From: an uncultured Bacilli bacterium
Lineage (GTDB): Bacteria; Bacillota_I; Bacilli_A; RF39; UBA660
Direction: 5' to 3'
NCBI GenBank assembly: GCA_910584255.1
Contig: CAJTXV010000024.1
Location: 1 to 24,040 of the forward strand
Length of the DNA stretch: 24,040 nucleotides
The notes beneath the pieces were generated by a model. The model was not told where the DNA came from. It did not search any database and was given only the letters and a program-made list of their open reading frames with translations. Within the stretch, counting starts at the first letter, position 1, and each line of letters starts with the position of its first letter. The position numbers were made by a program, and so were the translations under genes. Positions 7,427 to 14,385 of the stretch are shown here, piece after piece.

Positions 7427-8377
7427 ATGTTAAAAATTTATAATACAGATATGAAAACTGGCTCTTTTGATACCTTAAAGAAAATAAAAAAAGGTTGTTG
7501 GATTGATGTTGTGAATCCGACACTAGAAGATATTGAATTTTTGACCCACTCTTTTGATATGGATGCGAGCTTTATTGGATACATTCTAGATGATGAAGAG
7601 CAACCTAGAATTGATTATGATGATGATAGCGATATTCGTATGGTCATTGTCGATGTTCCAGTACGTGAAAAAAAGAAAAATACCAATAATATATCTACGA
7701 GTCCTCTTGCTATTTTAATGATTAAAGATTTATATGTTGTTACTGTTTCTTTACAAGAATGTGAAGTATTAAAAGACTTTAAACAAGGAAAAGTAAAAGA
7801 ATTTTTCTCTTATAAAAAAACTAGATTTGCAATTCAAATTTTATATCGTACCGCTACATTATATTTGCGTTATTTAAGAATTCTTAGTAAAGAAATTGAA
7901 CGTTCAGAAAATAAAATGTTACATGCGACTAGTAATCGTGACTTAGTTAATTTATTAGGTATTGAAAAGAGTCTTGTTTATATTACAACTTCTTTAAAAT
8001 CAAATGAAATGATGCTAGAAAAGTTTTTAAAGGGAAATTTTATTGTCTTTTATGAGGAAGATGATGAACTATTGGAGGATGCAATTGTTGAAAATAAACA
8101 GTGTATTGAAATGGCAAATTTATATCGAGAAATATTAAGAAGTACCACTGACTCTTATGCAACAATTATTTCTAATAATCTGAATGTATCTATGAAATTT
8201 TTGGCAGGAGTTACTATTGTATTATCTATTCCAACGATGGTTTCCTCTTTTATGGGAATGAATGTACCCCTTGGGTTCTTTGAAAAATTAGATTGGGCAT
8301 TTCCACTACTTATCATACTTTCTTTAGCTTTATCCTTACTAGTTGCTTGGATTTTAAAGAAAAAAAATATGCTTTAG
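7427..8377 (+). CDS. corA: CorA-family divalent cation transporter
   Basis: This is a 316-residue member of the CorA/MIT family, which forms pentameric membrane channels for Mg2+ (some members carry Co2+, Ni2+ or Zn2+). A long cytosolic N-terminal domain (about 1-250, alpha/beta then long helices) precedes two C-terminal membrane helices. The signature GMN sits at 277-279 (SSFMGMNVPLGFF), at the end of the first helix, and a basic KKKNML tail faces the cytosol as expected. The loop after GMN is short and lacks the common MPE motif, so ion preference is uncertain. The start is ATG 7427, with GGGAGGGG (7412-7419) in front; upstream in-frame TTG codons fall in the promoter. It is a single-gene unit with a strong promoter. 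Confidence 0.9.
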   Translation: MLKIYNTDMKTGSFDTLKKIKKGCWIDVVNPTLEDIEFLTHSFDMDASFIGYILDDEEQPRIDYDDDSDIRMVIVDVPVREKKKNTNNISTSPLAILMIKDLYVVTVSLQECEVLKDFKQGKVKEFFSYKKTRFAIQILYRTATLYLRYLRILSKEIERSENKMLHATSNRDLVNLLGIEKSLVYITTSLKSNEMMLEKFLKGNFIVFYEEDDELLEDAIVENKQCIEMANLYREILRSTTDSYATIISNNLNVSMKFLAGVTIVLSIPTMVSSFMGMNVPLGFFEKLDWAFPLLIILSLALSLLVAWILKKKNML

Positions 8378-8433
8378 TTTTAGAATTTATAGTATATTAG
8401 AATCAATGTAATGCTTTGGAGAATTTTGGTTGT

Positions 8434-9585
8434 ATGGATATAGTTGAATTTATATCGATGTTTTCGGATTTAGTTTCTTATGGATTTAGTCTTAGTATTG
8501 GTGGAATAATGAAAGATAAAACCGTAGTTGATACAGATTTTATTTCTGAAAATAATTTTGAGGGAGAAATGATTTTTTCGAAAAAAGCACAAGGGAAATT
8601 GGCTCCTTTACCAGAAGTTTCTCTACCAATTCACTATATGATTGAAGTAGACGATGATTTTGACGAATATTTTGTAGTATATGAAAAAACGAGTGTATAC
8701 GGAATCGCTAGTTTTAATCTCGTGGATATGACAAGTAAGGATGGAACGGATTAAGTAATTAGACTTTTAGATCACGAAGGAAATTCATTTGGTTGTATTC
8801 AATTAAGGTTAAATGCATCAGGTAATATTACTCATAAAACTTACTTTTATCAAAATAGGAATTTGACCCGTGAAGTAGTACAGAATTTGGATTTAAAGTT
8901 TATTAATAACAGTTTTAAAAAAATAGAGTCAACCATTTATCGAGAAAGAATTTTTAATTCACGTTTAGAAACGGAAGTTAAAGTTTATTAGGTAGATGGA
9001 ATTACTACTGGAATTTCTATAAATCAAGGAAAAATCATGGGTCAAAAGAAAAACTTATCCTATTATTTGGCAAGAACAGAAGTTCCAAGTGATCCTGATA
9101 TTATTTCTCAATGTACTTTTTGTGATTATGAAAACTTTGTGATTCAAGAAGATTTTATGAATTTTAGAAGAAATAGTAAGTCTTTAGACTCTTCTAAAAG
9201 TTCTTATGATTCCAATGAAGAGAGTGATTTATTGGATGGCTTTATTGGAGAATATACTGGAAATACGATTTTATTTTCTGAAGATGACCGATTATTAATC
9301 ATTCATACAAGTTGTGATCAGTTTCATTATTATACAGAAATTCCTTTAAAATGCGATAACCTTTTTGTGGGGATTGATCCATATTCAGAAGAAGGTAGAG
9401 ATTATAACTATTTTGAGAAAATCCATAGTACTTCCAAGGAACCGAAATTTAAAACAAAAATGGTTTTGGGATGTGAAGAACTCGTTCCAAAGAATGGGTT
9501 TGTTTCTTCTAGTGAGGAGATAGAATCCTTTCATCAGTTTAAAAATTTATATTTAGAACCATTCTCTGAGCTAAGTAAAATTTAA
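8434..9585 (+). pseudogene. Unknown gene broken by two in-frame stops
   Basis: One reading frame runs unshifted from about 8434 to TAA at 9583-9585 (384 codons), interrupted by TAA at 8752-8754 and TAG at 8989-8991. The three pieces join smoothly as coding sequence: the middle piece encodes LLDHEGNSFGCIQL and has normal codon use. There is no indel. Both stops could come from a Gln codon by one C-to-T change. The product would be soluble, acidic and without signal peptide or recognised motif; a Ser/Asp-rich linker lies near 9180-9235. The start is weak: GGAG at 8418-8421 is 12 bases from ATG 8434, and a TTG at 8416 is an alternative. The piece from ATG 9037 (182 residues) has no good ribosome binding site, so independent expression is doubtful. 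I do not recognise the family. Confidence 0.7.
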
Positions 9586-9679
9586 GTAGAAAAATTAATG
9601 CAGAAGAAGAGGTGATCTTTCTTTTGTTCTTTTTTTTCTTTCAATTACATATGTTATAGTGGAAAAAAGCATGGTTTTG

Positions 9680-9688
9680 TGGTATACT
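9680..9688 (+). promoter_or_regulatory. Extended -10 promoter of nfeD/SPFH operon
   Basis: TGG-TATACT (9680-9688) without a convincing -35 (TGGAAA at 9660-9665). It is 22 bases upstream of the nfeD ATG, which has AGGTGAT as ribosome binding site. The 125-bp gap from 9586 otherwise holds only a weak A/T hairpin near 9603-9620. Confidence 0.55.
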
Positions 9689-9710
9689 GTAACTAGTTAG
9701 AGGTGATGTT

Positions 9711-10136
9711 ATGAGTGGAATTTGGTTAATCGTATTTGTTGCTTTATCCTTTTTTGAATTAACAACTGTGAATTTAGTATCTATTTGGTTTGCAATTGGA
9801 TCTCTTGCAAGTTTTGTTACAAGTTTACTCGTTGAAGAACCAACTATTCAGATTGCTGTATTTGTGATTGTTAGTTTCATTAGTTTAGTTTGTACAAAAA
9901 GTATTGTTAAGAAACTTCGTACGAGGGAAATTATTCCAACTAATTTAGATCGTGTGATTGGAAAAATCGGAGTGGTAACTGAAGAAATTACAAAGCTAGA
10001 ACCTGGAGAAGTGAAAGTCGATGGAAAACGTTGGTCTGCTACATCAAGAAAGAAAATTAATGTTGGTAGTAAAGTAGAAATACTTTCTATAGATGGAGTA
10101 AAATTATCCGTTAGTGAAGTGAAGGAGGAGGATTAA
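9711..10136 (+). CDS. nfeD: NfeD-like membrane protein (short form)
   Basis: This 141-residue protein has three membrane helices (about 3-25, 27-42 and 45-65) and a C-terminal OB-fold-type beta domain (about 80-138: GKIGVVTEEI, PGEVKVDGKRWSA, VGSKVEILSIDGVKLSV). This matches the short NfeD form without the N-terminal ClpP-like protease domain. NfeD proteins are standard partners of SPFH (stomatin/flotillin-like) proteins in membrane microdomains, and such a protein is indeed encoded three bases downstream. The GGAGGAGG ribosome binding site of the next gene lies in the last codons of this one, pointing to coupled translation. Exact biochemical role of the pair is unresolved in most bacteria; membrane quality control or fluidity is the common proposal. 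Confidence 0.9.
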   Translation: MSGIWLIVFVALSFFELTTVNLVSIWFAIGSLASFVTSLLVEEPTIQIAVFVIVSFISLVCTKSIVKKLRTREIIPTNLDRVIGKIGVVTEEITKLEPGEVKVDGKRWSATSRKKINVGSKVEILSIDGVKLSVSEVKEED

Positions 10137-10139
10137 TTT

Positions 10140-11036
10140 ATGGGATGGATTCTTTTAATTATTTTGTTATTGATTGTTGTATTCGGAGTAAAAATTATTC
10201 CCCAATCAAGAGCAAAGGTAATTGAACGTTTAGGGTCATACCATGTGACTCTACAAACTGGATTACATTATGTAATTCCATTTATCGATCGTGTTGCGAG
10301 CGATATCAGTTTAAAGGAAATTGTAAAGGATTTCGCACCACAACCAGTGATTACAAAAGATAATGTTACAATGCAAATTGATACAGTTGTTTATTTTCAG
10401 ATTACAGATCCAAAATTGTATACATATGGGGTAGATAATCCAATCAATGCAATTGAGAACTTAACGGCTACAACATTACGTAATATTATTGGAGACTTGG
10501 AGTTAGATCAAACTTTAACCAGTCGTGATATTATTAATACTAAAATGAGAGCGATTCTCGATGAAGCAACCGATCCTTGGGGAATCAAGGTAAACCGTGT
10601 CGAAGTTAAAAACATTATTCCACCAAGAGATATTCAGGAGGCTATGGAAAAACAGATGAGAGCTGAACGTGAGAGACGTGAGAAAATTCTTCAAGCAGAA
10701 GGTGAGAAGAAAGCAGCGATTCTTATCGCTGAAGGTGAAAAAGAAAGTGCTATTTTAAGAGCAGACGCGAAACGTGAAACTCATATTCGTGAAGCTGAAG
10801 GTGAAGCACAAGCCATTGTAAAAATTCAAGAAGCAACCGCACAAGGGATTCGTTTGTTAAAAGAAGCTGGAGCTGACGAGTCTGTTTTAAAACTAAAAAG
10901 TTATGAAGCAATGGTAGAAGTTGCGAACGGGCAATCTACGAAAATTATTGTACCAAGCGATTTACAAAATTTAGTAACTGCAGGGACTGTGATTGCTGAA
11001 ACGATTGCTAAAAAAGAACCTAAAAATAAAGTATAA
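10140..11036 (+). CDS. SPFH/stomatin-like membrane scaffold protein
   Basis: The 298-residue product has one N-terminal membrane helix (about 2-18), an SPFH/Band 7 domain (about 20-190) and a long charged coiled coil. Landmarks are ERLGSYHVTLQTGLHYVIPF, VITKDNVTMQIDTVVYFQITDP, LRNIIGDLELDQTLTSRD and VEVKNIIPPRDIQEAMEKQ. The coiled coil has Ala/Glu repeats (AEGEKKAAILIAEGEKESAI; about 165-245). This is the QmcA/stomatin-type class rather than true flotillin, given the single N-terminal anchor and the short C-terminal tail. Such proteins form large oligomeric cages or rafts at the membrane, often surrounding a protease or NfeD-type partner. The nfeD gene directly upstream, sharing its promoter, supports this role. 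Confidence 0.95.
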   Translation: MGWILLIILLLIVVFGVKIIPQSRAKVIERLGSYHVTLQTGLHYVIPFIDRVASDISLKEIVKDFAPQPVITKDNVTMQIDTVVYFQITDPKLYTYGVDNPINAIENLTATTLRNIIGDLELDQTLTSRDIINTKMRAILDEATDPWGIKVNRVEVKNIIPPRDIQEAMEKQMRAERERREKILQAEGEKKAAILIAEGEKESAILRADAKRETHIREAEGEAQAIVKIQEATAQGIRLLKEAGADESVLKLKSYEAMVEVANGQSTKIIVPSDLQNLVTAGTVIAETIAKKEPKNKV

Positions 11037-11075
11037 AACTCTTTTTCTGGGCGATACTATGAATGGTGAAGAGTT

Positions 11076-11150
11076 ATGACAAAACGTTGGTACAGAAAAC
11101 TGTATCGATTGGGGAAACGTTATTATATCAATGTTAAGAAACACAAATAA
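11076..11150 (+). CDS. 24-residue basic peptide
   Basis: MTKRWYRKLYRLGKRYYINV plus KKHK, preceded by GGTGA (11065-11069) at a six-base distance. About half of the residues are Lys, Arg or His and most of the rest are aromatic or aliphatic, so it is a cationic, possibly amphipathic peptide. It lies between the SPFH gene and the shared terminator and would be on the nfeD/SPFH transcript. An upstream mini-frame (ATG 11059, six codons) overlaps its start as ATGA, hinting at coupling. No homologue is known to me; it could be a genuine small membrane-associated or nucleic-acid-binding peptide, or a chance frame. Confidence 0.45.
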   Translation: MTKRWYRKLYRLGKRYYINVKKHK

Positions 11151-11176
11151 AAGGGAATAGTATTTATTCTCTTTTT
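11150..11176. terminator. Bidirectional terminator between convergent genes
   Basis: AAAGGGAATA (11150-11159) pairs with TATTCTCTTT (11165-11174) around a five-base loop with one G-U pair, followed by T-rich sequence on the plus strand; on the minus strand the same stem is followed by TTTTATTT. It ends the nfeD/SPFH unit and the convergent mnmL-mnmM gene, whose stop codon is inside it. Confidence 0.7.
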
Positions 11177-12642
11177 GTTTGTTTATTGATTTGAATTAGG
11201 TAGGGAGCAATTTTGTTTTTAGTATTATGAAATTCTATATAGTTTTTATCCTTGATATACTCTTTTAAAAAGTCTGACTCCTCTTTTCCCTGTTTGTGAC
11301 CAGGATAGACCATAATTAGAATTTTCCCTTTTTGATTTAGTAATTTCTCGGCACTATTTAGTGCCTTTTTTGTAGTTTCTATGGTTGTAGTAATTTCTTT
11401 ATTTCCACCAGGCAAATATCCTAGATTAAAGACAATCAAACTGATTTTATTTTGATAATCTTTTAATACTTTAGTCATATTTTCATGACCTGTTTGGAAT
11501 AATTCAAAGTTTGTTAGATTTTCTTTTTCTAATTCAATTTTTGTCTTTTCGATTGCTTCTTCTTGAATATCAAAGCCAAATACTTTTCCAACTGGCACCA
11601 TTTTAGCTAATAATAAAGTATCTTTTCCGTTTCCAATGGTTGCATCAATTACTAAATCATTTCTTTTTACATAACGGTAAATTCTTTCTCTTACACGATT
11701 TAAGATGGATTTCTGAAATCCTTGAAATGTACCCCTTTTTTCTAATTCCTTATCAATATCATCTAGGACACTAAACTTTTTAAGTAACCATTGGGGCTCT
11801 ATTAAATCTTCTTTTTTGGGATCTCCTGTGATTCGATGAATTACAATATCCTCTCGTAATTGTTCTAATTGGTCGCAGACAATATCAATATATTCTTCTT
11901 TTGTTAACACATGAAAAGGCTCTTTTTGATAGATTTTTTCTAATGTTGTATTTTTTAGAATATGGAGCATATGGATTTTAATTCCCTGGATATCTAATTG
12001 ATTTAAGTATTTGACTGTCTCAAGCATCATTTCTTTAGTTTCATAGGGAAGACCATTCATAATATGGACTACAATATTGATTTTTCTTTTTCTAAGTTTT
12101 TCTACCATTTCTTCAAAGCATTTTAAATCGTGCCCTCGATTGATAAATTTAGAAGTCTTTTCATGAATGGTTTGAAGTCCTAATTCTATTGTCAGGTATG
12201 TTCTTTTACTTAGGTCGGTTAAATATTCTAGGCAATCTTCACGAATGGCATCAGGTCTGGTTGCGATACTTAAACCGATTACATTTTCTAGTGCAAGAAT
12301 GGGTTCATATTTCTGTTTCAATACTTCAACTTCTGCATAAGTATTAGTATTTGCTTGAAAATATCCAATATAATATCCATCATTCCATTTCTTTTTCATT
12401 TTATTTTTAACTTCTTGAAATTGTGTCACTAAATCTTTTTCTTTATTTCCTGCAAAGTCTCCACTTCCTAGTTTTGAACAGTAGATACAACCACCATATC
12501 CTTTATTACCATCTTTATTAGGACAGGTAAATCCCGCATTTAGACTGATTTTATACACTTTTTTTCCAAACGTCTGTTTATAGAAATAATCTAAAGTATA
12601 ATAACGCTTATTTGAGTTTGTATAACGAAATTCATTCTTCAT
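11164..12642 (-). CDS. mnmL-mnmM: Fused MnmL (radical SAM) and MnmM (methyltransferase)
   Basis: Residues 1-305 are a TIGR01212/YtqA-type radical SAM protein. GFTCPNKDGNKGYGGCIYCS gives the family's C40-x11-C52-x2-C55 cluster, followed by GYFQANTNTYA, IATRPDAI and ELGLQT. Residues 310-492 are a YtqB-type class I methyltransferase: DATIGNGKDTLLLA (333-346) binds S-adenosylmethionine, with NLGYLPGG (406-413) and MVYPGHKQGKEE. In Bacillus subtilis ytqA and ytqB are neighbouring genes. MnmM (YtqB) methylates nm5U to mnm5U at tRNA position 34, and MnmL (YtqA) is reported to supply the nm5U intermediate from cmnm5U. A single polypeptide would couple the two last steps of this wobble-uridine pathway. 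Both active-site motif sets are intact. An AAGGA ribosome binding site precedes the ATG. It is the only minus-strand gene here. Confidence 0.88.
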   Translation of the reverse strand: MKNEFRYTNSNKRYYTLDYFYKQTFGKKVYKISLNAGFTCPNKDGNKGYGGCIYCSKLGSGDFAGNKEKDLVTQFQEVKNKMKKKWNDGYYIGYFQANTNTYAEVEVLKQKYEPILALENVIGLSIATRPDAIREDCLEYLTDLSKRTYLTIELGLQTIHEKTSKFINRGHDLKCFEEMVEKLRKRKINIVVHIMNGLPYETKEMMLETVKYLNQLDIQGIKIHMLHILKNTTLEKIYQKEPFHVLTKEEYIDIVCDQLEQLREDIVIHRITGDPKKEDLIEPQWLLKKFSVLDDIDKELEKRGTFQGFQKSILNRVRERIYRYVKRNDLVIDATIGNGKDTLLLAKMVPVGKVFGFDIQEEAIEKTKIELEKENLTNFELFQTGHENMTKVLKDYQNKISLIVFNLGYLPGGNKEITTTIETTKKALNSAEKLLNQKGKILIMVYPGHKQGKEESDFLKEYIKDKNYIEFHNTKNKIAPYLIQINKQTKRE

Positions 12643-12661
12643 AATCTTTTTCCTTTTCTTT

Positions 12662-12670
12662 ATTATATCA
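12662..12670 (-). promoter_or_regulatory. Extended -10 promoter of mnmL-mnmM
   Basis: On the minus strand TGA-TATAAT (12670 down to 12662) is an extended -10, with no good -35. It is about 20 bases from the ATG at 12642. The 154-bp gap to the divergent gene at 12797 holds both promoters and nothing else I can identify. Confidence 0.55.
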
Positions 12671-12762
12671 AATCAGTTGTCTTGATAGGAATAGGGATGT
12701 CATTTTTTCATATCTTTTGTAAATCCTATATTAAAAAGATTTCTTTTTTCTAAAATTTATTC

Positions 12763-12768
12763 TATAAT
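12763..12768 (+). promoter_or_regulatory. Candidate -10 for the 12797 gene
   Basis: A perfect TATAAT at 12763-12768, 29 bases before the ATG. The best -35 at a 17-bp distance is only TTTCTT, so the assignment rests on the -10 and on AGAGGAG (12783-12789). Confidence 0.4.
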
Positions 12769-12796
12769 AATAATATAAATGTAGAGGAGTGTAGTT

Positions 12797-14272
12797 ATGA
12801 GTTGTGAAAAATGTGGTTCTTCTTTAGTAGATGGGAAATGTCCTGTTTGTGATGGTAAAGTTGGGTTAAAAAAGAGTGGGAAAAATCGTAATATGGCAAT
12901 CTTTGCGGTAGTTCTTTCTGTCATTTCTATTGGACTATTAGTGGGCGGATTTTATATGTTATCTAGTCCAAAAACGATTGTACTTCAAAGTATTTCAAAT
13001 TGGAGTAAACTTTTAAAAGAAGGAACTTCTAGTAGAAAAAGTAAATTCTTAGATAAAATTGCCTCCCATGATCAAGTACAGTTAAAAGAAAATATTTCTT
13101 TTAAAATGGATTCTATATTAGAGTTGGGAATTGAAAATATTGATATTAATGTTTTGTATAATGATGACTTTAAAGCAAAAAAATCTAACTTTAATTTACA
13201 ATTTTTATTCGGTCAGAATGAATTAAGTCTAGATTATCTTCTTATGAATAACAAAATGTATTTAAAATTAAAAGATGTATTTGACCAATATTATTATATG
13301 GATATGGAATATGTATCCTTGATTCATGATGCAAATAAGGTGGATTCAGAAAAATTAATTGATATAGTATTTGATGCTTTAAAAGATGGAGTGAATGATC
13401 AGGATTTCAAGAAGTCAAAGGAGACAGTTACTTTAGGTGATAAAACTAAGAAGACGACAAAAATTAGTTATGCGGTTACTTCTAAGAACTTATGTCAGGT
13501 TGGGATTGATATTTTAACATCTATGAAAGAAGATAAAGAATTAATGACTTTAATGAGTAGTGGTCAGAGTGTAAAAGAAATTGAGGCACAAATTGATGAA
13601 TTAATTTCTTTGTTAAAACAAGGAAAGAGAGAAAAAGAAACGACGTTATTTCATTATAATGTTTACTACTATGGATTTAATAATATTGTGATGGAAGAGT
13701 TTGATTTTGAAGGAACAGCAATCCAATATTGTCACTATGATCAAGTCGATGAAGTTAAAATATTAGATCTTGCTAGTAAAAATAGCTATTTTACTATGAA
13801 AACAGAAGAAAAGAATCATCAAACAAAAATTTCAGGATTTATTTTGACTTATCCATATCAAGGAACTTATGAGAAAAAGGATGATTCTTCTACATTAAAG
13901 CTTACATTTGATGTCGGAGATGGGGCTAGTTTTACTCTTAATTTAGATGGAAAGGTGGTAGAAGATAACGATCACTATAAAGAACAAGTAAATATAGCAC
14001 TCGGTGGAAAAGAAGATGATATCGTTTTAGATAAAATGCTTGAAATTTCTCTTACAACTGAGTATTCTTTCGATCAAACAATAGATACTTCAGTGACTAA
14101 TGGGGCTACTAGTTTTGATCAAATGACAGAGGAAGAACAAAATAAAATATTTGAATCTTTAAGAAATCATCCGATTCTTTCTTCTATGGTAGATTTATTT
14201 CTTGGAACTGATGAAGATGGTGACTATGATTTGGATGATGATAATTTGGATTTAGAAGGTTTCGGTGTCTAA
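12797..14272 (+). CDS. Zinc-ribbon membrane-anchored hypothetical protein
   Basis: A short zinc ribbon starts the 491-residue product (C3-x2-C6 ... C15-x2-C18), followed by a basic linker, one membrane helix (about 32-55) and a large domain of about 430 residues expected outside the cell by the positive-inside rule. The outer domain is rich in beta-prone repeats such as FNLQFLFGQNELSLDYLL and MYLKLKDVFDQYYYMDMEYV, resembling the architecture of many Bacillota 'zinc ribbon plus helix plus secreted domain' proteins of unknown role. The C-terminal 25 residues are very acidic (DEDGDYDLDDDNLDLE), which could bind Ca2+ or bridge to a partner. It has its own promoter and terminator and diverges from mnmL-mnmM. 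No enzyme motif is seen. Confidence 0.8.
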   Translation: MSCEKCGSSLVDGKCPVCDGKVGLKKSGKNRNMAIFAVVLSVISIGLLVGGFYMLSSPKTIVLQSISNWSKLLKEGTSSRKSKFLDKIASHDQVQLKENISFKMDSILELGIENIDINVLYNDDFKAKKSNFNLQFLFGQNELSLDYLLMNNKMYLKLKDVFDQYYYMDMEYVSLIHDANKVDSEKLIDIVFDALKDGVNDQDFKKSKETVTLGDKTKKTTKISYAVTSKNLCQVGIDILTSMKEDKELMTLMSSGQSVKEIEAQIDELISLLKQGKREKETTLFHYNVYYYGFNNIVMEEFDFEGTAIQYCHYDQVDEVKILDLASKNSYFTMKTEEKNHQTKISGFILTYPYQGTYEKKDDSSTLKLTFDVGDGASFTLNLDGKVVEDNDHYKEQVNIALGGKEDDIVLDKMLEISLTTEYSFDQTIDTSVTNGATSFDQMTEEEQNKIFESLRNHPILSSMVDLFLGTDEDGDYDLDDDNLDLEGFGV

Positions 14273-14290
14273 AAATAAAATGTTAGAGAA

Positions 14291-14328
14291 GTGAGTAGGA
14301 AAACTCCTGTCATTTTTCTTTTTTTTTT
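14291..14328 (+). terminator. Rho-independent terminator after 12797 gene
   Basis: TGA-G-TAGGA (14292-14300) pairs with TCCTGTCA (14305-14312) with one bulged G and an AAAC loop, followed by a 16-base T-rich tract. Confidence 0.75.
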
Positions 14329-14385
14329 GTCTATTTTATGATATTATTATTCTAGAATATAAGGATAGAAGCATAGGGTGATATT

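Noticed and set aside
9037..9585. Independent 182-residue gene starting at 9037
   Set aside because: There is no ribosome binding site, and the frame continues upstream without shift through both nonsense codons, so it is the tail of a broken gene.
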